From NCBI GenBank assembly GCA_964017045.1, contig OZ024794.1:53164608-53228607 (forward strand): a stretch of DNA of 64,000 nt, written 5' to 3'. The stretch is from Omphiscola glabra. Taxonomy: Eukaryota > Mollusca > Gastropoda > Lymnaeidae. Positions within the stretch are counted from its first letter, which is position 1, and every line of letters starts with the position of its first letter. The notes beneath the pieces were generated by a model, which did no database searches, had not been told where the DNA came from, and worked only from the letters and a program-made list of their open reading frames with translations. This document shows positions 47,740 through 59,834 of the stretch, in pieces. Position numbers and translations under genes: made by a program.

Positions 47740-48390
47740 ACTTTATCTTGGCGTGAGCTTCCTCTGTGTCCTTGTGTACACAAGATTATGGCATTTTGGC
47801 GAGCTGTGGACAATCCTTGACGGGGCTGGAGGGGACGTAACAAGTGGGTCCTGTACATTAGGCTTTGGTGCTGGGTTGTCTCCTCTTGAGGACCACACCA
47901 ACTTCACAAAGCGCAAGAGGGCGCTTGTATCTGTGGACTAGAGATAGTCGTTCGGCAACTTATCTTGGAGAATCGACACCACACAACACACACACACACA
48001 CAAAGCAATTTTTACTGGTTGGAATCTGCAACATGACACAAATGAAAACTTTTTAAAAATGTGTTTGCGGTTATATGCGTGACATTATCCTATTAAATAT
48101 TGATATGTTTTATCATTCACGGTAACTAATGGTTTACTATATGTATTGAAACATACCTTCCTAAATGTGTAAACACAGCTTGTTAAATTCGTTCGTTAGG
48201 AGGTAAAGTAAAGTAAGCTGCATTTTTTACATGACGTTAACATGTGGACGAATGATTCACATGAGTTATGAAGCATTTCTATATAGACTTATGTTGTAAT
48301 TTGCTTTCCTCCTATTGATCTGACGCCATCAAATTTTACTCCTATCTGTACGTTTGTAAAGAGAACCTTTGACACGACCCTACAAGTACC
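47740..48390. other. Unassigned region with a short open frame
   Basis: 47753-47941 is open for 62 codons with mixed composition, but matches no family I know and has no convincing splice context. (CA)n at 47984-48002. Confidence 0.35.
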
Positions 48391-48393
48391 TTT

Positions 48394-48494
48394 TACACAC
48401 ACACACACACACACACAAACACACAGACAAACACATACACACAAACACGCAGACACACTCACACACACCCCACCAAACACACACACACACACAA
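48394..48494. repeat. (CA)n microsatellite, interrupted
   Basis: CA runs with agac and caaac interruptions. Confidence 0.93.
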
Positions 48495-48667
48495 CACCCC
48501 TAGACAGACACCCACCCAAACAGCCAAACTCTATTGTTTGTCTTACAAAAAAAACGTGGTCGCTCTGTTCAAGGTTTTGCTCCAACTCACAATCGGAGGC
48601 CATCTTTTTTTAACACAATTTATTTTGGCTGGCCTGATGAATGCCCCGGACCAGAACTAAAAAGAAA

Positions 48668-48716
48668 TAACGAGAGAAAGAAAGGAAGGAAGAAAGAAAG
48701 AAAGAAAGAAAAAAAG
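48668..48716. repeat. (GAAA)n / (GGAA)n microsatellite
   Basis: gaaagaaaggaaggaagaaa-type repeats. Confidence 0.93.
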
Positions 48717-49299
48717 ATAGCTCCATAGTTATTCGAGTAGACGACTGAACAAATGGCGAAGATTAGAACCGAGGAAACATGATACTCACGGGCTACTGCT
48801 AGCCACATGTTGTTTTATTGTTTTCCCAATACAGATGGACATTTGAGAGTCATATGACTTCTCTGATAAACTGAATTTGCCCTCCGATTCCCCCTCCCCC
48901 AAACCATCAACGCCCCCCCCCCGACTATCGAACACCCGCCCCCGCCTAAATTTCATTCAATCGTATGCTAGCTGAAGTTCTGAAAAATTTTCCACCATTC
49001 TTAGTCACTATACCAAAGCACAGTTTTCCATGTAGTCTGGTTTTAGTGTGTTCCCCAAAGAGGTTGTCCCGGGACAGACCAGTACCGGCCCAACAGTCTT
49101 TCGTTGCCGGTCCGCGCAGCAAGAGAAAGGAACGGGATTTAAAAAAATGAAATACTGCTAAACCGCTATGATTTTTGTTTAAAGGTTAGCCTTGCATGCT
49201 AATCATTTATTGGCTGAGCGTAAATAAAGAATATTGTTCGACCTATTCATGGTCCAAAATAAAGATACAATTAATATATCTGGCACTTGTCTCAGATAC

Positions 49300-49501
49300 A
49301 GTGAGAAACGTATCCATTGGTCCGCCACACTTAAAAGTGTGTGACACTTATCCACCGGTGCGCCACATTTACAAGTTTGTGAAACTTATCCACCGGCCAC
49401 CACATTTACAAGTTTGTGAAACTTATCCACCGGCCACCACATTTACAAGTTTGTGAAACTTATCCACTGATCCGCCACACTTAAAAGTTTGAGAAGCACT
49501 G
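49300..49501. repeat. 37-bp tandem repeat joined to a hAT-like end
   Basis: About five units of acttatccaccggccaccac, then atttacaagtttgtgaa. The final segment, cttaaaagtttgagaagcac then tg at 49501, resembles a hAT right end (inverse cagtgcttctcaaac). The tandem repeat may have grown from subterminal repeats of that element. Confidence 0.6.
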
Positions 49502-49654
49502 TAATTTACTTTTTCTCAGATAATAAGAATGAATGTTGAAAGGATTGAAACTGATCATTCTTGAAGAAGGAATTTCATTTTTGTTTCTATTTTTTTTAAA
49601 TTTTATTTTTAAAAAAATTGTTTTTAACCATAACAGCGGGTACCACAATGTATA

Positions 49655-50040
49655 ATTAATTCCTTCCATCACACACCCACAATATGTAATTAATTCCTTC
49701 CATCGCACACCCACAATATGTAATTAATTCCTTCCATCGCACACCCACAATATGTAATTAATTCCTTCCATCGCACACCCAAAATATGTAATTAATTCCT
49801 TCCATCGCACACCCACAATATGTAATTCCTTCCATCACACATTTCCAATATGTAATCAATTCCTTTCCTACACACACCCCCAGTATGTTTTTAATCTCTT
49901 TCATCACACCCCCACAATATGTAATTAATTCCTTCCATCGCACACCCACAATATGTAATTATTTCCTTCCATAGCACATCCACAATATGTAATTATTTCC
50001 TTCCATCACCCAATCACAATATGTAATTAATCCCGGCCAT
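49655..50040. repeat. 34-bp minisatellite, about 11 units
   Basis: Unit acacccacaatatgtaatta then attccttccatcgc, with diverged units near 49830-49910. Confidence 0.94.
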
Positions 50041-50044
50041 AACT

Positions 50045-50679
50045 CATTTCCACGCTAGAGTACTTAAACTATTCCAGCCACAAAACAGTAGCATTCGTTA
50101 AAGTCGTAAAACTGAATTTAGCGAGACTAAAGGAGAATCTGAACTTATGTATGTCTCTATTTGAAGGAATATGGTCCTACTTAAACTGGTACAATACTCT
50201 CTAAGAACCGGTTCAATGCTTACTCCTGTTTAAGATAGATTTGAGAAGTAAAGATCTCGAGAAGCTATTTTGTGATATTGCTGCCTGGATCTTGTTGTTC
50301 GGCTGTCACTGTCACCTTACACTGATCCATTTACGAATTTGCTCAGCAAATAACATTTCGAAAATCATAAAGAAAGCGGATTTGAATTTTCGATCCGTAA
50401 AAACTAATGCACCCGTCCTTTCTTTTTAACGTCTGCTCTGTAGGAAAGTGAGACGCCATTTAAAAGAAAAAAATGTTAAGGTTTTTTTTATTGAGGTTAT
50501 TAAGCTTGTCTTTGAGAGTGCACCCGGTTGTAGTTGGATCTCATCATTATTTTTGTTTGTTCAACTGCTTGAACTTGAGGAAGTATCGCGGTGTAGCGAG
50601 TACACGTGCTTGAACTTGGCTGGGCTTTGACCTACGTGTCCGAAGTCACTCAGGAGTATGACAGCGATTCGTTTATTGT
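50045..50679. other. Region with no recognised gene
   Basis: Unique sequence; short open frames only. Confidence 0.5.
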
Positions 50680-50843
50680 CATATCTGTGCGCCAAATTTC
50701 TTTTTCAACGCATTATTATGTTTTACTATATAGTATAGTGCGTTCATAAAGAAATTTGACGAAAATTTTAACGTCTGAACTGAAAAAAAGATTCGACCAA
50801 ATTTCCGTTCGATCAATTTTCCGTCGATTAAATTTCCGGTAAC
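50680..50843. mobile_element. Deleted copy of the foldback element at 41516
   Basis: Contains the element's centre (gttttactatatagtatagtg) and one complete arm, aaatttgacgaaaattttaa through gattcgaccaaatttccgtt to ccggtaac. The other arm is missing beyond gccaaatttctttttcaacg. cgtttattgt occurs on both sides (50670-50679 and 50844-50853), which may be a 9-10 bp target duplication. Confidence 0.75.
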
Positions 50844-51249
50844 CGTTTATTGTTATTTGTGACCAAACTTGGACTCTGATCTCTGTTAGCCAATCAGCGT
50901 TTTTCCATGGGCTTAGCGCAGGAGGGACAAACCTGCGTCCGGCTGGTCGCTTGCGCCCCGCTGCGTTAAATGTGGTGACGTGCCAGGTGTATCACAAATG
51001 AAATTGTTTCCTCATTCATTTAGCGAATAGGTTGAGTTGCCACATAAACGCAACTATAAAATATATAGAAAACACTTTTTTGTTACGGTTAGGCGACATT
51101 TCGTAACATTTCGGTTTACCTGCCAATCTTTTTGACAAATTATTGTTTGAACTGTATATAAAAAAGTAATCTCAAATTTTGAATACACATTATAATGCAA
51201 TATTACAATTTTTCGTAACTACTAGAATTAAAGTTTTTTTTTTTTACAT

Positions 51250-51842
51250 CTTCTTTTTCTTATGCCTTTTTACCCCGTCTGAGGCATAGGTCGTCCACAA
51301 GAATTTTCCACTCATCCCAATTGCTTCCAGGTGTATCCCATATTTTGCGTGTCTGTCTCTAGCTCGCGTCTCCATGTATTCTTAGATCTTCCTCTCTTTC
51401 TTGTCCCTTGTGTATTCCATGTTAGGCCTTGTCTGGTGGTGCTATCTGGGGGTTTTCTGAGAGTATGCCCAATCCACCTCCATCTTTTCTTTATGATGTC
51501 TTCATCAATGGGCACCTGGTATGTCCTTTCTAGTAGATCTTTGTTGGTGATGGTATTTGGCCATTTGATGTTAAGGATCTTTCTAAGGCATGTGTTTATG
51601 AATGTCTGCAATTTCTGTGTAGTGCTCGATGATGTTTTCCACGTTTCTGCTCCATGGAGTAGGACAGTTTTGACATTTGTGTTAAAGATTCTGACTTTGG
51701 TTTGAAGTTTCAGCTGCTTCGACTCCCATATTTTCTTTAATAACACAAATGCTGATCTGGCTTTTCCAATTCTAGACGTTACGTCCGCGTCGGATCCGCC
51801 GTTAGTGTCTATGGTGCTGCCTAAGTAATTGAAAGAGTCTTT
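51250..51842 (-). mobile_element. LINE fragment, C-terminal part of RT ORF
   Basis: The minus strand reads DSFNYLGSTIDTNGGSDADV, then SRIGKARSAF, NTNVKTVLLHGAETW, FINTCLRKI, RWRWIGHTLRKPP, GLTWNTQGTRKRGRSKNTWR and MGYTWKQLG. This is the region after the polymerase domain in a widespread non-LTR family. The frame is intact for 144 codons (51746 to 51312). The C-terminal end has lost some codons relative to what I would expect. The same 3' end occurs at 28809-28957. It is 5'-truncated. Confidence 0.85.
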
Positions 51843-51849
51843 ATCATAT

Positions 51850-52815
51850 ATATTGTTATTATCCGTTTAACTGTAGAATAATGCAAAACTAAATTTCGAT
51901 ACGAGCCAAAATGCATCTTGAAATCGTCCAAAAATATCCATAAAATCAGGTTAATTTGCATAATATTGACATTTCTATCAAGGTTCAGGTGGGATATATG
52001 TTTTAAGATTGAGATGGGGTTGTGGGGAAATGCTTTGAGAACACAAGAAGGAGCTGGCGCTAAAAAATAATTTTTCAGTTTCTATGAGCTCATCCTCAAC
52101 GGTAAGGTGAGCCTAGCATTCAGTGTCGTGAGGTACTGCAAGATAAAACAGGCTCCTAATAAGTGACTTAGGTACATTTAGCTCACAAAACGCTATTGTC
52201 TGACTGACTTTATTTGGTGCAGCTATGCACCAATCTTATGAATGTCGAGTCACCTAGACTGAGACTATTGTTAAGGTTGACACTTATGCATTCATTTCAT
52301 CATCTACTTCCGAAACTTGCAGATCAACAAAAAGAAAGACCTGTATGTTGGTCAAAGTGTCACGTTTAAAGAATGGGAATGAAATTTTTAATAATAATAA
52401 TAAAGAAGAGAGCACTAGAGGGTAGAGCAGGGTTGGGCATTTGCCCCCACACCCCTGAATTTGCAGGTTTTATATAAATTGCTATGTACTGTGGCGCCTC
52501 CAATAATAAACAACTTAACAAGCTGACCAGGTTTTGGTTTTGCCCCCCTCCACACCCTGAAAAGCACCCGAAATGCCGCCTTTGACTATAAGTATCTTTG
52601 ATGTCATTAATTTGGAAACTTTAACTAGAACTGCCCACTGAGACGTAGAATTGTAGGTGGTGCCGTAATAGGCTACTGTGCGTGTCTGCAGCGGCCCAGG
52701 TACAACCGAATATGGCACATGGCTAATCTCAATGTCATTCGTTAAGAAAACAAATCGAATCAAGTTGAACATTTTTTTTAAAATTCAGCTCTCTCGCAGA
52801 TTGATAAATTAGGTC
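51850..52815. other. Region with no recognised gene
   Basis: Two similar pieces with ttgcccccacacccctgaat (52440-52460) and ttgcccccctccacaccctg (52541-52560) suggest a decayed transposon. Confidence 0.4.
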
Positions 52816-52819
52816 AATA

Positions 52820-53125
52820 GAAAATATGTGGGAAGCTAAAAGACATGGGCATAGGACAACTATAGAGAATAATGTGGGAAGCTAAAAGACGTGGGCATCG
52901 GACTACTATAAAAAATATGTGGGAAGCTAGTAGACATGGGCATCGGACAACTATAGAGAATAATGTGGGAAGCTAAAAGACGTGGGTATCGGAATACTAT
53001 AAAAATATGTGGGAAGCTAGTAGACGTGAGCATCGGACAACTATAGAGAATAATGTGGGAAGCTAAATGACGTGGGTATCGGAATACTATAAAAATATGT
53101 GGGAAGCTAGTAGACGTGGGCATAG
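52820..53125. repeat. Tandem repeat of about 45-60 bp
   Basis: Units contain atgtgggaagctaaaagacg, then tgggcatcggac and aactatagagaata or tactataaaaatat. Two unit types alternate. Confidence 0.85.
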
Positions 53126-53159
53126 GACTACCATAGAAAATATGAGGGAAACTAAAAGA

Positions 53160-53415
53160 CATAAGATAAACAGACATGTCCAAAAGAGACTGATAGAAAT
53201 GACCAAAAGAGAAGTTAGACAGACATGTCCAAAAGAGACTGATAGACAGACATGTCCAAAAGAGACTGATAGACAGGTCCAAAGGAGACTGATAGACAGA
53301 CATGTCCAAAAGAGACTGATAGACAGGTCCAAAGGAGACTGATAGACAGACATGTCCAAAAGACACTGAGAGACATGTCCAAAAGAGACTGATAGACAGA
53401 CAAGTCCAAAAGAAT
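53160..53415. repeat. 27-bp minisatellite with shortened units
   Basis: Unit agacagacatgtccaaaaga plus gactgat, with variant aggtccaaaggagactgat units alternating. Confidence 0.92.
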
Positions 53416-53419
53416 ATAT

Positions 53420-53773
53420 TGATTTAATTAAAACAGAACATATGATTTACGAAAGGACATGGCAATTTTTAAAATAACTTACTTTCCCCAGTTGCATAAG
53501 AAAAGGTGCATTTTTATTATATTATTTTTCACACAAGAGCTGTTTAATTTTTAAAAAAAATTAAATTTCTTGTTTAAACAAATTACTGTAATTATCGCAA
53601 ATTTATTAATGCATCATTTGCCATGATTAAAATGTTAATACAATGCATTTATGACAGTTTCCGTTTTCCTTTCCTCACATCATTATATAGTTGTTTTCCG
53701 TTTAGAAAGATGACTTCGAAATTACGAAGAAATGTGTTGGTTGTTTTAGTGATGTTTTAGAATTTTGGGTTCC
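53420..53773. other. AT-rich region with no recognised gene
   Basis: Nothing assignable. Confidence 0.5.
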
Positions 53774-53777
53774 TTAA

Positions 53778-53953
53778 AGGTCGGTTCACACGATCAAATT
53801 TTCCTTCAAGCATTTGATGCAATTCGTGTATGAAGCCATGTCACAACTTTCAAATTACTATTTGATCGAATTCCCCCCAAAAAAAGAAAACACGCACTCA
53901 ATAGTGCGTTCAAACAACAATTTGACGCGAAATTTGATCGTGTGAACTGACGC
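53778..53953. mobile_element. piggyBac-type MITE flanked by TTAA
   Basis: 176 bp between TTAA at 53774-53777 and TTAA at 53954-53957. The ends are inverted repeats: aggtcggttcacacgatcaa at left, and at right the inverse of gcgtcagttcacacgatcaa. TTAA target duplication is the hallmark of piggyBac elements. No ORF. Confidence 0.75.
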
Positions 53954-53959
53954 TTAATG

Positions 53960-55435
53960 TTACATTGTGACTGTAGGTTGGTTTGACATATTGTGAACTT
54001 AGATTTATTTTTACCAAAAAAACAACAAAAAAAATGGGAATTTAGCTTTGTTTTCCATCATGCGAACTTGGCTGGGGTTGTCTTGTTGTGAATTAAGCTC
54101 GGTGTAACATAATTTGAATGTAGCTGTGTTTGACAAATTGAGAATTTAGCATATTGCGGAAGTTCTGTTTCCTATGTAAATTATTTATGGCTGGAAAAAA
54201 AAAACCCGAACGTCGCAAACGAATTGCTACAGTCGTCAACAATATTAAGCCATTTGTTTTCTGGAATTATTGTGCAACACAGATCATAACAAAAATTGAA
54301 GGTATCGATTGTGTTATATTAATAAGCTTTATTTATTTATAGCTTTGATGAATTAATAAGACGTTCTAATTAAATCAAACTGATCTGACCATTAATTTAC
54401 AAAAAGAAATTTTAAAACAGTATCCAGAAATATGAAGTTGATGGATTTAAAATAATAGATGAATACATTCCCCCGTAAATCACTTTGAGCGTCGCCGACT
54501 AACAACATTCAAGATGTACGGGACTAGCAGGCGAACAAGCACGCGAAGATCCGGGTAGCCCCGTTTTTTTTTGTCCCGGGGGGGTGGGGGGGTTTGCATC
54601 ATAACCAATCCATTAATTTTTCATCGTCCATATCTGGTACATCTTAATGAAATTGATATCTGTTGCTTGCTCCATTGTAAGCCTGACTGGGCCCATTCAT
54701 CATTCTCTGCTACAAATCGTATGTCACATGACATCCTCCCCCCACAGCCCCCACACACCCCGACTCCCCTTAGTATAGCCCACGCTTTGTGGCAACCCAC
54801 TATGCCGATGGAAATACAATTAGCCCTTGTGGATGACAAATAAGCACATAGGAAATGGGGAGATAACTATGGGACGGGCTGAGATTGGGGGGGGGGGGGG
54901 TGTAAGTTCTCTGTATGAAATCGATGAAAATGTAAGCCGCTTGCAGGGCTAACAAAAATTGGACAGACTTGAAATAAAAGATTTGCGTGAAAAAGCACCT
55001 AGGTTTTTTTTTTTTTATAAACAGCTATACATTTGTGGAATTTAAACAAAATATATAAGTTAATATTATTATAGAAATTGTAAAAAAAAATATGTTCTTG
55101 CGTCATAAATGCTTATAAGTTCAACCTTGTGAGGTTAAGCTATGGATGAATTAGACCCGTTGGTAGATACAACTGAGTCAAAGAAAAACCAACATTAGAT
55201 CTAGACACGTCGGGATTATGAAAGGCCATAAAGTTACTAACTCCGTTCTTAAATGCTCCAAGAAATATCTATCAGATGGAAGACAATAAGTATAGTGAAT
55301 AGAAGAACAGTATTTGATATAGGGGCAAAGTCAAAATACGCTATGCGGCAATATTTATTGTTGCCCCCACATTTGAATAATAAAAAAAGATAGACGATTA
55401 GCATCTGCGGGGTAAGAATACATTCATTGATTCGA
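53960..55435. other. Region with no recognised gene
   Basis: Contains G runs at 54579-54594 and 54887-54900 and a T run near 55003. Otherwise unique AT-rich DNA. Confidence 0.5.
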
Positions 55436-55439
55436 TCTC

Positions 55440-55525
55440 TTTTAATACGTTAGCTTGTAAAGATTCTCTTTTAATACGTTAGTTTGTATAGATTCTCTTT
55501 TAACACGTTAGTTTGTATAGATGAA
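55440..55525. repeat. About 29-bp tandem repeat, 3 units
   Basis: Unit tctcttttaatacgttagtt followed by tgtatagat. Confidence 0.9.
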
Positions 55526-55664
55526 ATGACGATGTAAAAAAAAAAAAAAAAAAAAAGGTTTAATTTATACAGTTTTATTTAGGCAGAAAAGAATTCTAAG
55601 ACGTACCTCTTATATAACTATACACTCAAAAGTGATAACAGACACAGTTTATGTAACTGTAATG

Positions 55665-55728
55665 TTGTGTGTGTGTGTCATGTAATCGATGTGTGTCATG
55701 ACATCGACGCGTGTCATGACATCGATAC
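55665..55728. repeat. GT-rich and 18-bp tandem repeat
   Basis: (GT)n followed by gtgtgtcatgacatcgat-type units. Confidence 0.85.
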
Positions 55729-56499
55729 CCCCCCCCCCTTCTTTTTTCAATGACCCTGGTCAGTCAGGCCCGTGCCCTGGCACAGTTTCTCGTCATCTAG
55801 AAATCGTTTCTACTTAACACAACGACGTGCCTAGAGCCAGCAAGCGTGTGACCCTCATTTCCAAGAATTCGTTAACTAGACAATTTCAATTTGATTTAAC
55901 GCCGAGACGGCCTAGCCCTGGATGAGACGAGAATAACTGCCCGGCCGCCATCTTCTCCAACTAACAAACATCGCATTGCTTTTCTTTCATTGCCATCTTT
56001 TTTCTTTTTTTTTACGTGGACGTACACGGGATAAATTCCCGTCAAGTTCAATCTGTTTATACAAACGAAATTGTTTCTGCTTACTCCGAGATAAAAAATA
56101 AAGACACACACATTCACATACAGATTCACACACACATTCACACACAGATTCACACACAGATATACATTTTGAATGAAGCCGGAAGACGCTGTATGTCATG
56201 ATGAGCACCACACGTAACAGGATGTGTCCCAAAAAAAAGTATAATTACTCATAAAAACCAGACTAAGGACTACGAAATGTGCACATTTTTACGTCACTGT
56301 GTTGTTGTTTTTTTTGATAAACAACTCAGAATACGAGGTTAAACTTTTAACAAGGTATTTTTTTTCAAGAGTGCTGTAAATAATAAGGGTAAGTAGAGTC
56401 GCTTCAAAATTGTGGATTGATTCGGGCTCCGATACGAGTACAGGGATCACACTGATTAAACCTTTAAGTCTTAAACGAAGTCAGGAAGTCCGGAACATG

Positions 56500-56815
56500 A
56501 TTACAATTTATTCATCAAATAGTCAGGGCAAATCATTACAATGTATTAATACAAAAATCCGGGCTATCGTTACAATTATAAATCAAGTACTCGGGACCAT
56601 CATTACAATTACAAATCAAGTACTCTGGACCATCATTACAATTACAAATCAAGTACTCGGGACCATCGGTACAATTATAAATAAAGTACTCGAGACCATC
56701 CTTACAATTATAAATCAAGTACTCGGGACCATCCTTATAATTATAAATAAAGTACTCGCGACCATCATTACAATTATAAATCAAGAACTCGGGACCATCA
56801 TTACAATTTATGAAC
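56500..56815. repeat. 33-bp minisatellite, 9 units
   Basis: Unit aatcaagtactcgggaccat then cattacaattata. Its 11-codon period leaves both strands open. Confidence 0.93.
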
Positions 56816-56829
56816 GAAGTCTTTTCAAA

Positions 56830-57510
56830 TGTGCCCAACTCTGCTTTATGATTACAATTGAGTTAATTTACGTCCAGTACTTAACAATCGTATTAGTGAC
56901 GTAGTTTTAATTTGATCCCTTACTTTATATAAACAACCGTGTGATTGTTTCCTTCCTGCCTCTTCCTCGCATCAACAAGCTCCAGATATAAGCTCGTATT
57001 TCTTTCACATATTACAGACCTTCACATCATCGTCAAAGGCAGACCCCAAGATTATCATCGGGTTGTTCAAGCCATTAGAAGCAGACCCCAATAATAGCAT
57101 AGGCTGTTTTATATCATTAGAAACAAACCACGATATCATTATACTTGTCCTACTTCAAAAGAAACTTATAAAAAGGTACCTGGATTAAGCCCCAAGCACA
57201 GTACCTGTTCGCCCTTCATGCTTTCAAGATCTCTTAAACCCCCACAGCCCCCATCCCAACCTATATAATATTAAAACATAAGATTTTTAAATTGCGCTTG
57301 TTCGTGTGGGTTTAGATATGATAGAAAAAATATTAATCGTTAAAGACATCCAAACTGTTATTATTCATTCCGAGTATTAAATCTGTGGCGATCCAAGAAA
57401 GTTTCAAGTCGATTTCATGATGAAATATTACATTTCATGTTATAATGCAAGTTTCCATTGACATTTTATTTAATATTTTAAAAAAAAAAAAAAAGTATAT
57501 AGATTTGTTC
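56830..57510. other. Region with no recognised gene
   Basis: 57050-57110 contains two diverged copies of a gcagacccca.a...catc.ggttgtt motif. Nothing else was assigned. Confidence 0.45.
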
Positions 57511-57514
57511 ATAC

Positions 57515-57600
57515 CAGTGGTTTGCGACCGTCGTGTCATGACACAATGGTGTGTCGCCGAAATTCACATGCTTGAGTGGGATTGTCATATAAATGAAATT
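57515..57600 (+). mobile_element. Possible hAT transposon left end
   Basis: cagtggtttgcgaccgtcgt, then gtcatgacacaatggtgtgtcg, resembles hAT ends with nested inverted repeats. The other end appears lost where the 29-bp array begins. Confidence 0.4.
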
Positions 57601-57664
57601 TAAAATAAAGAAATTATTGGTGGAGATTCTAACAGGAAACTGGAGGAAATTACTTTCAAAGATT

Positions 57665-59520
57665 TAAACTGTACTATAAATAATCTCTTCATTGAAACTG
57701 TACTATAAATAATCTCTTTATTTAAACTGTACTATAAATAATCTCTTTATTTAAAATGTACTATAAATAATCTCTTTATTTAAACTGTACTATAAATAAT
57801 CTCTTTATTTAAACTGTACTATAAATAATCTCTTTATTTAAACTGTACTATAAATAGTCTCTTTATTTAAACTGTACTATAAATAATCTCTTTATTTAAA
57901 CTGTACTATAAATAATCTCTTTATTTAAACTGTACTATAAATAATCTCTTTATTTAAACTGTACTATACATAATCACTTCATTGAAACTGTACTATAAAT
58001 AGTCTCTTTATTTAAACTGTACTATAAATAGTCTCTTTATTTAAACTGTAATATTAATAATCTCTTTATTTAAACTGTACTATAAATAATCTCTTTATTT
58101 AAACTGTACTATAAATAATCTCTTTATTTAAACTGTACTATAAATAATCTCTTTATTTAAACTGTACTATAAATAATCTCTTTATTTAAACTGTACTATA
58201 AATAATCTCTTTATTTAAACTGTACTATAAATAGTCTCTTTATTTAAACTGTACTATAAATAATCTCTTTATTTAAACTGTACTATAAATAATCTCTTTA
58301 TTTAAACTGTACTATAAATAATCTCTTTATTTAAACTGTACTATACATAATAACTTCATTGAAACTGTACTATAAATAGTCTCTTTATTTAAACTGTACT
58401 ATAAATAATCTCTTTATTTAAACTGTACTATAAATAATCTCTTTATTTAAACTGTACTATAAATAGTCTCTTTATTTAAACTGTACTATAAATAATCTCT
58501 TTATTTAAACTGTACTATAAATAATCTCTTTATTTAAACTGTACTATAAATAATCTCTTTATTTAAACTGTACTATACATAATCACTTCATTGAAACTGT
58601 ACTATAAATAGTCTCTTTATTTAAACTGTACTATAAATAGTCTCTTTATTTAAACTGTACTATTAATAATCTCTTTATTTAAACTGTACTATAAATAATC
58701 TCTTTATTTAAACTGTACTATAAATAATCACTTCATTGAAACTGTACTATAAATATTCTCTTTATTTAAACTGTACTATAAATAGTCTCTTTATTTAAAC
58801 TGAACTATAACTAATCTCTTTATTTAAACTGTACTATAAATAGTCTCTTTATTTAAACTGTAATATAAATAGTCTCTTTATTTAAACTGTACTATAAATA
58901 GTCTCTTTATTTAAACTGTACTATAAATAGTCTCTTTATTTAAACTGTACTATAAATAGTCTCTTTATTTAAACTGTACTGTAAATAGTCTCTTTATTTA
59001 AACTGTACTATAAATAGTCTCTTTATTTAAACTGTACTATAAATAGTCTCTTTATTTAAACTGTACTATAAATAGTCTCTTTATTTAAACTGTACTATAA
59101 ATAGTCTCTTTATTTAAACTGTACTATAACTAATCTCTTTATTTAAACTGTACTATAAATAATCTCTTTATTTAAACTGTACTATAAATAATCACTTCAT
59201 TGAAACTGTACTATAAATAGTCTCTTTATTTAAACTGTACTATAAATAGTCTCTTTATTTAAACTATACTATAAATAATCTCTTTATTTAAACTGTACTA
59301 TACATAATCTCTTTATTTAAACTGTACTATAACTAATCTCTTTATTTAAACTGTACTATAAATAATAATTTAATTTAAACTGTACTATAAATAATCACTT
59401 CATTGAAACTGTACTATAAATAATCTCTTTATTTAAACTGTACTATAAATAATCTCTTTATTTAAACTGTACTATAAATAATCTCTTTATTTAAACTGTA
59501 CTATAAATAATCTCTTTACA
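57665..59520. repeat. 29-bp minisatellite, about 64 units, with 609-bp higher-order repeat
   Basis: Unit ctctttatttaaactgtact then ataaataat. A variant block, gtactatacataatcacttc, recurs at 57961 and 58570, exactly 609 bp (21 units) apart. The aatagtc form dominates the right half. Confidence 0.97.
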
Positions 59521-59626
59521 TTTGATTCCCCATTGAGATGGCCCTAGTTACTAACACCTGAATGGTGCCTCGAGTACATTGAATTATTATTTCTAGCGTG
59601 TTCTAACCAACATGAAGGATCTATGC

Positions 59627-59822
59627 CAGCGGTTCTCAACCTGTGGGTCGCGACCCTTTTGGGGTCGCGTGACCCTTTCCAAGGGGTCGCCTAAGACCAT
59701 CTGAAAACACATATACTCTACAGTTATGAAGCAGATACAAAAATAATTGAATGCCTGGGGGTCGCCACAACATGATGGACTGTATTAAAGGGTCGCGGCA
59801 TTGATAAGGTTGAGAACCGCTG
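59627..59822 (+). mobile_element. SPIN-like non-autonomous hAT transposon, copy 3
   Basis: Begins cagcggttctcaacctgtgg, continues gtcgcgacccttttggggtc, gggtcgcctaagaccatc and gggggtcgccacaacatgat, and ends gggtcgcggcattgataagg followed by ttgagaaccgctg. It is flanked by an exact 8-bp target duplication, atctatgc (59619-59626 and 59823-59830). It looks the best preserved of the three. Confidence 0.92.
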
Positions 59823-59834
59823 ATCTATGCGATT

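Noticed and set aside
47753..47941. 62-codon frame as a terminal exon
   Set aside because: No recognised family and no convincing acceptor or donor.
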